From: Candidatus Bathyarchaeota archaeon
GTDB lineage: Archaea; Thermoproteota; Bathyarchaeia; TCS64
Direction of reading: 5' to 3'
Length of the DNA stretch: 6,521 nt
Assembly (NCBI GenBank): GCA_030602935.1
Contig: JAUVYU010000042.1
Coordinates: 1-6,521 of the forward strand
Under the pieces are notes generated by a model. The model ran no database searches. It was not told where the DNA came from and saw only the letters and a program-made list of their open reading frames with translations. Positions 1-5,160 of this stretch are shown piece after piece. Each line of letters opens with the position of its first letter. Within the stretch, counting starts at the first letter, position 1. The position numbers were made by a program, and so were the translations under genes.

Positions 1-1
1 G

Positions 2-91
2 GTTCGCTTCAATATGCTTCGTGATCAATGGGATTTGCCTTATAACATGAGTGCTGGGAGACGACCATGGCGGGATAAATATAGGACCTAG
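2..91 (+). CDS. Possible C-terminal tail of an upstream gene (partial)
   Basis: A reading frame is open from the left edge and ends at TAG 89-91, giving 29 residues that include LRDQWDLPYNMSAGRRPWRD. The Trp, Tyr, Pro and Arg content looks like the end of a real soluble protein. It is too short to assign to a family. The candidate TATA box of the next gene (75-82) lies inside its last codons, so the two genes would be packed end to start. Chance openness over 90 bases is quite possible. Confidence 0.3.
   Translation, partial: VRFNMLRDQWDLPYNMSAGRRPWRDKYRT
75..82 (+). promoter_or_regulatory. TATA-like box upstream of the MFS gene
   Basis: ATAAATAT is an AT-rich octamer. If transcription starts about 26 bp downstream of its centre, the start falls near base 104. 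That is past the GTG at 98 and about 20 nt before the ATG at 125, which favours the ATG. No clear Shine-Dalgarno sequence precedes the ATG. Confidence 0.4.
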
Positions 92-124
92 CTCACAGTG
101 ATCGTCATCGCACAGGTTATCCAC

Positions 125-1360
125 ATGAATGAGAGAGCGGCCTCGTCGAGGTACAACTACACAGTGCTGGTGGTCTGCTGGATGGGCTGGATCGCCATCT
201 ACCTGGGCAGGTCGATCCTTGCGCCTCTCCTCCCCCTGCTCTCCTCGGAGCTGGGCTTGACCTATGCGCAGGTGGGGCTCATCGAGTCCGCCTACCTGGT
301 GGGATACATCGTCGTCAAGGTCCCGGCGGGGCTGGTCGCCAACCGGATCGGGATCAAGAGGACCCTGGTCCTGAGCATGGTGGGCTACGGGGTCTCCACG
401 GCCCTCAACTTCGGGGCGACGGGCTTCGCCCACCTGATGGTCTTCAGGTTCCTCCTGGGCCTGTTCCAGGGGGTCCACCTGCCCATCGCGAACACCCTCC
501 TGTCGGAGAGGTTCGGGGAGAAGCAGGGGAGGGCCATCGGCTTCCATGAATCGGGGCCCAACGTCGGGAACACAGTCGCCTTCCCCCTGGCTGTCACCAT
601 CACGTCGGCGTTGGGCTGGAGGTGGGCGTTCCTCATCCTGTCCCTGCCCGCCTTCCTACTTGCGGGAGTGGCAACAATTGTTCTCAGGGACGAGACGAAG
701 ATCGAGAGGGAAGCTCAGGCTTCACCCAAGAAGAGGGCGAGCCTCCGGGGCTTCACCCGGGTCCTCGTCCCCCTGGCGCTGGCTCACGCCGCGTACAACC
801 TTTGCCTCCGGACGCTGCTGATATTCATCCCCTCGTATCTCGTCGAGTTCAGGGGCATGTCCTTCTCCACGGCGGGGTTCGTTGCCTCCGTGATGCCCGC
901 GGCGGGGATCATAGCCAAGATCTCCAGCGGCTTCCTGGCGGAGAGGACTGGGAGGAGAACGTCCATCGTGGCCGCTATCGCCCTCAGCGGGGTGTTCATC
1001 CTCTCGCTGGTCTGGCTGCCCTTCGGCCCGTACCTGACCGTGAACCTTGTGGCGCTTGGGCTGGTCCTCTACTCCTACTCGCCCATCATCTACGCCTCGG
1101 TGACCTCTTCCCTGCCCCCTGAGCTTAAATCGTTAGGCCTCGGGGCGGTCACCATGGTTGGCAACATAGTCGGCGCCCTCTCCACCTTCATCATAGGGGT
1201 CATCATCGACGGCTATGGGTACAGGATGGCCCTCTCGACGATAGGGGGGCTCTCTGTCTTCGCCAGCGTCCTGATCTTCGTGGTCATGAGGAACAGTTCA
1301 CCGGACACAGACAATGATAACCTTGAATGCGCGCGCGCCAGGGTGTTGCTAAATTCCTAG
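125..1360 (+). CDS. MFS transporter, 12 transmembrane helices, C-terminal tail altered by an inserted repeat
   Basis: This is a secondary transporter of the major facilitator superfamily, in the cytoplasmic membrane; the substrate is unknown. From the ATG at 125 it has 411 residues, usual for the family, with two six-helix halves. Motif A in the loop after helix 2 is AGLVANRIGIKRT (68-80), with Asn where Asp is usual. FRFLLGLFQG (107-116) resembles motif B in helix 4. GPNVGN (144-149) and GWRWAF (164-169) follow, and GFLAERTGRR (269-278) is the C-half copy of motif A. The 190-210 stretch is the cytoplasmic mid-loop. The start could instead be GTG 98, adding nine residues, but the TATA box lies too close to it. 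The last 10-11 residues (after Glu401) are encoded by the inverted repeat that begins at 1330, which also supplies the TAG stop. All twelve helices appear intact, so it is probably still functional. Organic anions or sugar acids are plausible substrates, by inference only. Confidence 0.9.
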   Translation: MNERAASSRYNYTVLVVCWMGWIAIYLGRSILAPLLPLLSSELGLTYAQVGLIESAYLVGYIVVKVPAGLVANRIGIKRTLVLSMVGYGVSTALNFGATGFAHLMVFRFLLGLFQGVHLPIANTLLSERFGEKQGRAIGFHESGPNVGNTVAFPLAVTITSALGWRWAFLILSLPAFLLAGVATIVLRDETKIEREAQASPKKRASLRGFTRVLVPLALAHAAYNLCLRTLLIFIPSYLVEFRGMSFSTAGFVASVMPAAGIIAKISSGFLAERTGRRTSIVAAIALSGVFILSLVWLPFGPYLTVNLVALGLVLYSYSPIIYASVTSSLPPELKSLGLGAVTMVGNIVGALSTFIIGVIIDGYGYRMALSTIGGLSVFASVLIFVVMRNSSPDTDNDNLECARARVLLNS

Positions 1361-1466
1361 AATTGACATTTTCTTGCATTCATACGCGAATTTGACCGGT
1401 CAATTAGATGTCTTGGCTTAATTTGTGATGGAAAAAGGTGCAATATAGCAACGCGCTGGCGCGCGC
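1330..1466 (+). repeat. Left 137-bp inverted repeat (MITE-like unit)
   Basis: Pairs base by base with 2560-2696 on the other strand (positions sum to 4026) with one mismatch, G1458 against T2568. The unit is itself nearly symmetric. CGCGCGCGCCAG (1330-1341) is the exact reverse complement of 1456-1467, and the match extends to about 26 bp with three mismatches through GTTGCTA-ATT. TTGACCGGTCAA (1392-1403) is a perfect palindrome within 1 bp of the centre. The MFS stop codon (TAG 1358-1360) is inside. A T-rich stretch after it (about 1368-1381) could end MFS transcription. Confidence 0.95.
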
Positions 1467-1499
1467 GTTGGAGGAGCTGCGCGCGCATGCAAGCACGTT

Positions 1500-1655
1500 G
1501 ATCTCGTTATCGGTAACGTTGTCGACGTTGTATCACGGTCATCAACGTTGTCACCGACGTTGTCAGACGGTGTCAACGACGTTGTAGCACGGTCACCGAC
1601 GTTGTCAGACGGTGTAGCACGCTCAGTTGTGTTCTGTTATGTTGTGTTCTGTTAG
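1500..1655. repeat. Tandem ACGTTGT-based repeat array with hairpin potential
   Basis: The 23-mer at 1551-1573 recurs exactly at 1593-1615 (period 42). Each copy contains CACCG and CGGTG arms (1552-1556/1568-1572 and 1594-1598/1610-1614) that can pair around an 11-nt loop. The 19-mer at 1523-1541 recurs at 1577-1595 with one mismatch (period 54). ACGTTG occurs seven times between 1495 and 1604. CGTTA-TCGG-TAACG at 1505-1518 is a small stem-loop. It ends in a second short repeat: TTGTGTTCTGTTA at 1627-1639 and 1642-1654 (period 15), bracketed by GCTCAG at 1621 and 1655. All periods are multiples of three and one plus frame is open from 1449 to 1655, but without a good start. I read it as non-coding: iterons, operators or a structured RNA are possible. 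Confidence 0.75.
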
Positions 1656-1900
1656 CTCAGCCTACCGGAACCCCTATCCTTAGAGGCGGGTGTCCTAGGA
1701 AGTACAGGAACTTGCACCATCTGTTCAGAGCGTAACAGATCGTCCTGAGCGTCAGACAGCGTGTTAGAACGCGGTACATCTTTAGCAGAGCGTCGTACAT
1801 CAACCTGTTCGACCTCGACATCGCGTGCAGGGCGCGCGCAGTTGGAATACGCTTCTTTAGAATTCGGTATCTTCGCAGAACTATGCAGTAACGGTACCAT
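1652..1900 (-). CDS. Doubtful 82-residue hypothetical ORF
   Basis: From the ATG at 1900-1898 the minus frame runs to a TAA-type end at 1652-1654 and gives a polar, probably disordered protein with runs such as RDVEVEQVDVRRSAKD and SDAQDDLLRSEQ. The codons are varied (TCT, CGC, GAT, CTG) and look more coding-like than the plus-strand frame opposite. It would diverge from the 92-residue ORF, whose ATG is at 1902, leaving essentially no room for separate promoters. A longer version of the frame reaches 2113 but would lie antisense to that better ORF. I recognise no domain. Confidence 0.25.
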   Translation of the reverse strand: MVPLLHSSAKIPNSKEAYSNCARPARDVEVEQVDVRRSAKDVPRSNTLSDAQDDLLRSEQMVQVPVLPRTPASKDRGSGRLS

Positions 1901-1948
1901 TATGGAAATGTTTATCAAGTACAGGACCCAGGATATAACGGTACCATT
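1889..1948 (+). repeat. 13-bp direct repeat around the divergent ORF starts
   Basis: TAACGGTACCATT occurs at 1889-1901 and again at 1936-1948, 47 bp apart. It contains the palindrome GGTACC. The first copy ends directly at the ATG of the 92-residue ORF (1902) and includes the ATG of the minus-strand ORF (1900-1898). A pair of identical sites at divergent starts is a reasonable layout for a repressor operator, but this is inference from position only. Confidence 0.5.
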
Positions 1949-2180
1949 GTCTGAGAGAAGGCATAGGCTGTACAGCCACGAGATCCCCGAGATCTTAGAA
2001 GGCTTGAGGCTCAGATTGGAGGAGCTGCTTGAGAAGAGGGAGGACCCTGAGAGGGCCGAGATCGCCTTCCGAGCCTTATATCGTCTAAACGAGAAGGGCG
2101 TCGGCAGACCCAAGTATCCAGAGTTCTCCTGGGATACCCTGAAGAACTATCTTGATCAACGTACAGTGCCTTTGAGCTAA
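1902..2180 (+). CDS. 92-residue helical hypothetical protein carried by the element
   Basis: I do not recognise a family. From ATG 1902 the protein is small, charged and likely soluble. Residues 26-48 (HEIPEILEGLRLRLEELLEK and on) and 49-65 (ERAEIAFRALYRLNEKG) look like two amphipathic helices with heptad-like Leu spacing, followed by a basic turn (GVGRPKYPEFSWD, 66-78) and a short C-terminal helix ending at TAA 2178-2180. The codon style (AGG, GAG, CTT, GCC) matches the chromosomal genes, which supports real coding. A GTG 47 codons upstream (1761) is in frame, but that extension is Ser/Thr/Arg-rich and is opposed by a minus frame, so I prefer 1902. No Shine-Dalgarno is seen. It is the best-supported cargo protein; a DNA-binding or antitoxin-like role is possible but unsupported. 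Confidence 0.55.
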   Translation: MEMFIKYRTQDITVPLSERRHRLYSHEIPEILEGLRLRLEELLEKREDPERAEIAFRALYRLNEKGVGRPKYPEFSWDTLKNYLDQRTVPLS

Positions 2181-2270
2181 TTCTGCGCGCTCGCTAAGGA
2201 GGTTATTCCTCTTGTGTGACTTCGGTGCTGTGGGTTTCTTGGTCTAATAGTAGTTCTACTGGTAACTCGT

Positions 2271-2390
2271 CTAGCGCGCTGTCAGTCTAATGGGTTCAGG
2301 TTTGGTCTTGATGGCAGCGCGCGCGCCACATGAGGGGCAGTACTCGGCTTCCTCGGAGGCCTCGTTTCCGCAATTTCTACAAAAGGGCAT
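2271..2390 (-). CDS. Small zinc-ribbon protein (39 residues), perhaps part of a broken larger gene
   Basis: The frame from ATG 2390-2388 to TAG 2273-2271 starts MPFCRNCGNEASEEAEYCPS and continues CGAR. Cys4-x2-Cys7 and Cys18-x2-Cys21 form a standard four-cysteine zinc ribbon, a structural zinc site common at the ends of archaeal membrane or regulatory proteins. It lies 18 bases after the stop of the membrane-segment ORF upstream and in the same frame, so both may once have been one protein (membrane helix, then zinc ribbon). After its TAG the neighbouring frame stays open with an acidic, protein-like tail, LDELPVELLLDQETHSTEVT, to TAA 2205-2203; the switch point is the GCGCGC tract at 2274-2279. 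It can be an independent mini-protein or the middle of a decayed gene. Confidence 0.5.
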   Translation of the reverse strand: MPFCRNCGNEASEEAEYCPSCGARAAIKTKPEPIRLTAR

Positions 2391-2408
2391 CTCTCTCAAC
2401 TCCAACGA

Positions 2409-2588
2409 TTATCGTGGGCGGATCGCCCCGATGTATATGATGAGGCTGCCCACCACTAGGCTGATGAACCCACCAGCAATCAGCATATTCCCGATATATC
2501 TGAAGAAGGGTATCTTCGCACCCATCTGCATGTCTACGTCCACGTCCGAGGAGCCGTCGGCGCGCGCTAGCGCGTTGCTATATTGCAC
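2409..2588 (-). CDS. Single-helix membrane protein fragment (59 residues or fewer)
   Basis: The minus frame ends at TAA 2411-2409. It encodes an acidic stretch (DGSSDVDVDMQM) followed by one strong membrane helix, MLIAGGFISLVVGSLIIYIG (about residues 35-54), and a basic end, AIRPR. A GTG at 2588-2586 inside the right inverted repeat would give 59 residues; the ATG at 2531-2529 would give 40. The frame is closed just upstream inside the repeat, so the original N-terminus was either replaced by the repeat or is supplied by it. The zinc-ribbon ORF follows in the same frame after the TAA. Membrane helix plus zinc ribbon is a familiar archaeal combination, which favours a broken or recoded single gene. 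Confidence 0.4.
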   Translation of the reverse strand: MQYSNALARADGSSDVDVDMQMGAKIPFFRYIGNMLIAGGFISLVVGSLIIYIGAIRPR

Positions 2589-2696
2589 CTTTTTCCATCA
2601 CAAATTAAGCCAAGACATCTAATTGACCGGTCAAATTCGCGTATGAATGCAAGAAAATGTCAATTCTAGGAATTTAGCAACACCCTGGCGCGCGCG
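2560..2696 (-). repeat. Right 137-bp inverted repeat (MITE-like unit)
   Basis: Reverse-complement copy of 1330-1466, identical except T2568. The outer end is CTGGCGCGCGCGTTG at 2685-2699, the same 15-mer that marks the inner end of the left copy (1456-1470). The central TTGACCGGTCAA is at 2623-2634. The near identity of the two copies points to recent duplication or to ongoing gene conversion or inversion between them. Confidence 0.95.
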
Positions 2697-2727
2697 TTGA
2701 CACAGGTTAGTTCGTAAACAACATTAG

Positions 2728-2749
2728 AAATGGAAAAAGGGAGAGGAAG
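2728..2749 (-). terminator. Pyrimidine-rich stretch after the 248-residue gene
   Basis: Read on the minus strand just past TGA 2758-2756, the sequence is almost all C and T and contains CCCTTTTTCC. Archaeal transcription commonly ends at T-runs without a hairpin. The right inverted repeat begins some 30 bp further on. Confidence 0.35.
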
Positions 2750-2755
2750 TTGGAG

Positions 2756-3502
2756 TCAGAGCGGGTAGAGAGGCTCTCCCTTGACTGAATCGATGAGCTC
2801 GGTGGCGTCCTTGACCTCCTCTTCGGTCCCCTCGATGAGGAGCCTCACCGACCCCTCGGCGCCGTCGACCCCACCCGCCGCGTAGAGGTAGGCGTCGACG
2901 CCCGTCAGGACCCAAAGGGCTTCGATCTCGGTCACGATGGTCCCGGTGACCGGCCAGAGGTTGGGGACGGACCCCTCGAACTCCCCGGTGCTCGCGAGGT
3001 GGTGGAGATCGTTGATGTCCTCGTCGACCCTCTTCTCGAGGCCCACGGGGATGACCAGCTCTATTTTCTTCCCGATGATGCCGGGGAGGGAGCCGCCGAC
3101 CGTGCCCCCCACCGGGTGGCCGATGAGGATGCCCGCGACGTCGCCTAGGTAATCGAGGGCGTTGGCCCCCTTGATGTAGATGTCCCCGTGCCCCATCTTC
3201 TGGATGCAGGTGGCCCTGTCGAGGTCTTTGTCGACTTTTCCCTTGACGAAGACGACGTCGGGGATGAGGTCTGGGTGGAGCTGGACGTACCCTGAGCCCG
3301 TCGGCGTCGTGACGCCGCTCCGGTACCTGGCCAGCTCGAACTCCTTCCCCCAGAGCTCCTGGAGGACGTAGCCGTTGGTGGTCCCTGGCGCAACAGCGAC
3401 GATGCCCTCCTTCATGGCCCTCTGGACCTGGGGCAGGGCAGCTACTCCCTTCGCTATCAGCCGCTTCGACTCGGCTACAGTCAGTACAAACTGTTTTTTC
3501 AT
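2756..3502 (-). CDS. Conserved uncharacterised protein, 248 residues, possibly ISOCOT-like
   Basis: A soluble protein with strong family-like glycine motifs but no function I can name. In order: GIVAVAPGTTNGYVLQEL (33-50), which resembles a phosphosugar-binding loop; RSGVTTPTGSGYVQ (61-74); MGHGDIYIKGANALD (103-117); GHPVGGTVGGSLPGIIGKK (128-146); VPNLWPVTGTIVTEIEAL (179-196); and YAAGGVDGAEGSVRLLI (207-223). No signal peptide or membrane segment is evident. The N-terminal G-x-GTTN pattern after an alpha/beta start loosely recalls the ISOCOT fold (ribose-5-phosphate isomerase, DeoR C-terminal domain); this is inference only. ATG 3502-3500 is preceded by GTGAGATAA, a weak ribosome-binding match. 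It lies 83 bp downstream of the ADP-ribosylglycohydrolase gene on the same strand and has its own TATA-like box, so co-transcription is possible but not required. The two could act on a shared ribose-containing substrate. Confidence 0.85.
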   Translation of the reverse strand: MKKQFVLTVAESKRLIAKGVAALPQVQRAMKEGIVAVAPGTTNGYVLQELWGKEFELARYRSGVTTPTGSGYVQLHPDLIPDVVFVKGKVDKDLDRATCIQKMGHGDIYIKGANALDYLGDVAGILIGHPVGGTVGGSLPGIIGKKIELVIPVGLEKRVDEDINDLHHLASTGEFEGSVPNLWPVTGTIVTEIEALWVLTGVDAYLYAAGGVDGAEGSVRLLIEGTEEEVKDATELIDSVKGEPLYPL

Positions 3503-3532
3503 TTATCTCACAGACTAACCCCATTTCTCAGG

Positions 3533-3540
3533 ATTAATAA
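3533..3540 (-). promoter_or_regulatory. TATA-like box upstream of the 248-residue gene
   Basis: TTATTAAT on the minus strand is centred about 35 bp before ATG 3502. A start 26 bp downstream would leave a leader of about 9 nt holding GTGAG, a partial Shine-Dalgarno match. Confidence 0.4.
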
Positions 3541-3585
3541 CGATATGGAGTGTGCGGGACGGCTTGTCGGAAACAACTGGAGGAG

Positions 3586-4926
3586 TTACTGTGCATGGTC
3601 TGAGCGGAGGCGCTCTCCTATTGCACACGTCCTCCTTGCGAGGTCAGTGATGCTAGACTCGGAGAACCCGGCCAGGATGCTACGCACCCGGTCTCCGAGG
3701 GGTGCCACCCACGCCTCTGGGAGGGCCTTGGCCCCCAGCATCGCCCCGATGATTGAGCCTGCCGTCGCCCCGTTGCAGTCGGTGTCGAAGCCCGCCATGA
3801 CGCTTATCGAGACCGACTTGCCGAGGTCGCCCCTGCCGTAGAGGAGTCCTAGGAGGACGAACGCCGCGTTGTTGATGGTGTGGACCCAGTGGTAGCCTCC
3901 GTAGGAGTCCATCACCCGTTCCCAGGCCTGGCGCCAGTCGCTGTACTCCTCACTCCATTGGAGGACGTCTCTCATGGCCTCGGTCAGCCTCGACCTAGAG
4001 GGGATCTCAGATAAGCCTACTTTGATCACCTCCAGGATGTCGTCCGTGGAGAAGGCCGCACTGATCATCGCCGCAACGAACATCTCCCCGTAGATACCGT
4101 TCTTGACGTGGGAGAGGGAGGCGTCCCTGTGGGCGAGCTCGGCAGCGGCCTCAGGGAGCCCGGGGGCGACGTATCCCCAGATGTCGGCCCTGATCTGGGC
4201 TCCGATGTACTCCCTGTACGGGTTCCGGTGGGAGGCTGTCTCGGGGGGCGTCAGTCCATTAACCAGGTTCCTGTAGGCGACGCGCTCCGCCGTGTAGACT
4301 AGGCTGTAGGGGAGGTGGGTGAGCCACTCCGTGCCCACGTCGGCGGTGTTGAAGCCGGTGCCGTGCTCTTCCATGACGTGGAGGCCCAGGATGGTGTAGT
4401 CGATGTCGTCGTCCCTGGGCATACCGTCGATGGCTCCCCGCATGGCCTCCCTGTAGGTGGGGTGGAGCCTGTAGCCCTCCGGGTGGGGGGTGACCTCCGG
4501 GATGTAGTCGTCTAAGGGGTATGCGTCGCCCAGCTTGAGGTATCCCTCGATCCTGTCCCTGGGCCAGCCCTCCACGGGCTTCCCCAGCAGGCATCCCACG
4601 CATCGTCCGAGCCAGGCGCCGTGGACCTTGTCGAAGTACGCCTCATCTGAAAGCCCGACATGGAACGCCCTGGGTCCCTTCGGCCTGGCCTTCCTGATGG
4701 ACTTGAGGTCTGAGGGCTCCTCGTAGGGGAAACCTGGATCCACGGGTAGTGATACGAGTTCGTCCCAGAGAGGCATCAGCTGCCAGGTCTTGCTTGGGGG
4801 TTCACCCTCGACGAGTTTCATGAAGTGCTCCTCTACGACTCTCACGTCGCAGCCCTCCTCCTTCCTCTGGGTTATTTCGCTCCTGATCAAGTTCTCCAAC
4901 AGAGGACCCGCCGCCAAATCATCCAC
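3586..4926 (-). CDS. ADP-ribosylglycohydrolase-family protein
   Basis: An intracellular, all-helical, metal-dependent hydrolase of the ADP-ribosylglycohydrolase family (Pfam ADP_ribosyl_GH), which splits N- or O-glycosidic bonds to ADP-ribose or related nucleosides. Numbering from GTG 4926 (446 residues): an N-terminal extension (1-90) of unknown role; HGAWLGRCVGCLLGKPVEG (102-120), the family's opening Gly-rich helix; DDDIDYT (172-178), matching the acidic metal-binding motif; AHRDASLSHVKNGIYGEMFV (265-284); and GFDTDCNGATAGSIIGA (379-395), the second metal motif with the expected Asp-Thr-Asp. The likely magnesium ligands are all present, so it should be active. It is longer than typical 300-350-residue members because of the N-terminal region. 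The frame also reaches a TTG at 4953, but the TATA-like box overlaps that codon and fits a leaderless start at GTG 4926. The 248-residue gene follows on the same strand. The true substrate (protein ADP-ribose or a free nucleoside derivative) cannot be told. Confidence 0.88.
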   Translation of the reverse strand: MDDLAAGPLLENLIRSEITQRKEEGCDVRVVEEHFMKLVEGEPPSKTWQLMPLWDELVSLPVDPGFPYEEPSDLKSIRKARPKGPRAFHVGLSDEAYFDKVHGAWLGRCVGCLLGKPVEGWPRDRIEGYLKLGDAYPLDDYIPEVTPHPEGYRLHPTYREAMRGAIDGMPRDDDIDYTILGLHVMEEHGTGFNTADVGTEWLTHLPYSLVYTAERVAYRNLVNGLTPPETASHRNPYREYIGAQIRADIWGYVAPGLPEAAAELAHRDASLSHVKNGIYGEMFVAAMISAAFSTDDILEVIKVGLSEIPSRSRLTEAMRDVLQWSEEYSDWRQAWERVMDSYGGYHWVHTINNAAFVLLGLLYGRGDLGKSVSISVMAGFDTDCNGATAGSIIGAMLGAKALPEAWVAPLGDRVRSILAGFSESSITDLARRTCAIGERLRSDHAQ

Positions 4927-4950
4927 ACCCCGCTTTTCACTTACCCCACA

Positions 4951-4959
4951 CAATTAAAG
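4951..4959 (-). promoter_or_regulatory. TATA-like box upstream of the ADP-ribosylglycohydrolase gene
   Basis: CTTTAATTG on the minus strand is centred about 29 bp upstream of GTG 4926, the spacing expected for a leaderless archaeal transcript. This decides the start in favour of GTG 4926 over TTG 4953. Confidence 0.35.
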
Positions 4960-5160
4960 GCGTTTTTCCCAAGTGGGGTGGGAATTTCGCCCCTGCGTGG
5001 TTCTTAATGTAGCGATGATCACTTCGAAAAGAAGTCATTAGAGGTAGAATAGTGGGGTCGGTGGGATTGAATCCATGATCTCATCCATTAGATATTCGGA
5101 AACATACACTCGTGTACATATTATACATTATATCCATTTGTGTATGATTTCAGATATCGA
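4960..5160. other. AT-rich intergenic region without a visible gene
   Basis: About 200 bp separate the alpha/beta hydrolase stop from the next gene. It contains two small hairpins: ACTTC-GAAAA-GAAGT (5021-5035) and TACAC-TC-GTGTA (5105-5116). The latter sits inside a wider CATACAC (5103-5109)/GTGTATG (5140-5146) inverted pair, 15-60 bases past the hydrolase stop. The second could help end the hydrolase transcript. No RNA gene was recognised. Confidence 0.4.

Larger units (their letters stand above)
1330..2696. mobile_element. Composite element bounded by 137-bp inverted repeats, no transposase
   Basis: Two 137-bp copies in opposite orientation (1330-1466 and 2560-2696) enclose 1,093 bp. The interior holds a tandem repeat array, two ORFs reading away from about 1901, and a membrane/zinc-ribbon ORF pair. 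Nine GCGCGC tracts fall within the element and none outside it in the window. The left end lies inside the last codons of the MFS gene, which shows insertion or recombination at that point. I see no transposase, integrase DDE or tyrosine-recombinase motif, so it would have to be non-autonomous, moved in trans, or carry an unrecognised enzyme. CGCGCGCG stands at both outer ends; because it is self-complementary it could be a target-site duplication or part of the repeat. Confidence 0.65.

Noticed and set aside
1500..1655. CRISPR array
   Set aside because: The repeats are interleaved with unequal, related spacers and only two full copies of the 23-mer exist; no cas gene is nearby.
1761..1901. 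47-residue N-terminal extension of the 92-residue ORF from a GTG
   Set aside because: The extension is Ser/Thr/Arg-rich with no helix-like pattern, and the opposite strand reads at least as well there; the ATG at 1902 is the more natural start.
2290..2622. 110-residue plus-strand ORF
   Set aside because: It lies opposite the zinc-ribbon and membrane-helix ORFs, whose CxxC pairs and hydrophobic segment are clearly the meaningful reading, and it ends inside the inverted repeat.
1304..2705. GACACAG at 1304-1310 and 2699-2705 as a target-site duplication
   Set aside because: The left copy is about 20 bp away from the repeat end, so it does not flank the element directly; a 7-bp match is likely chance.
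2724..3524. 266-residue minus-strand ORF overlapping the 248-residue gene
   Set aside because: Its Arg/Gly/His/Pro-rich composition is typical of an out-of-frame shadow of a GC-rich gene.
5021..5035. Box C/D-type small RNA near GATGATC and the ACTTC/GAAGT hairpin
   Set aside because: No D box (CTGA) is found at a suitable distance, and the stem is only 5 bp.
5051..5085. Possible 3' half of a tRNA (GTGGGATTGAATCCATG resembling a T-arm)
   Set aside because: The loop begins ATTGAA instead of the conserved TTC, and no acceptor, D-arm or anticodon arm can be paired upstream.
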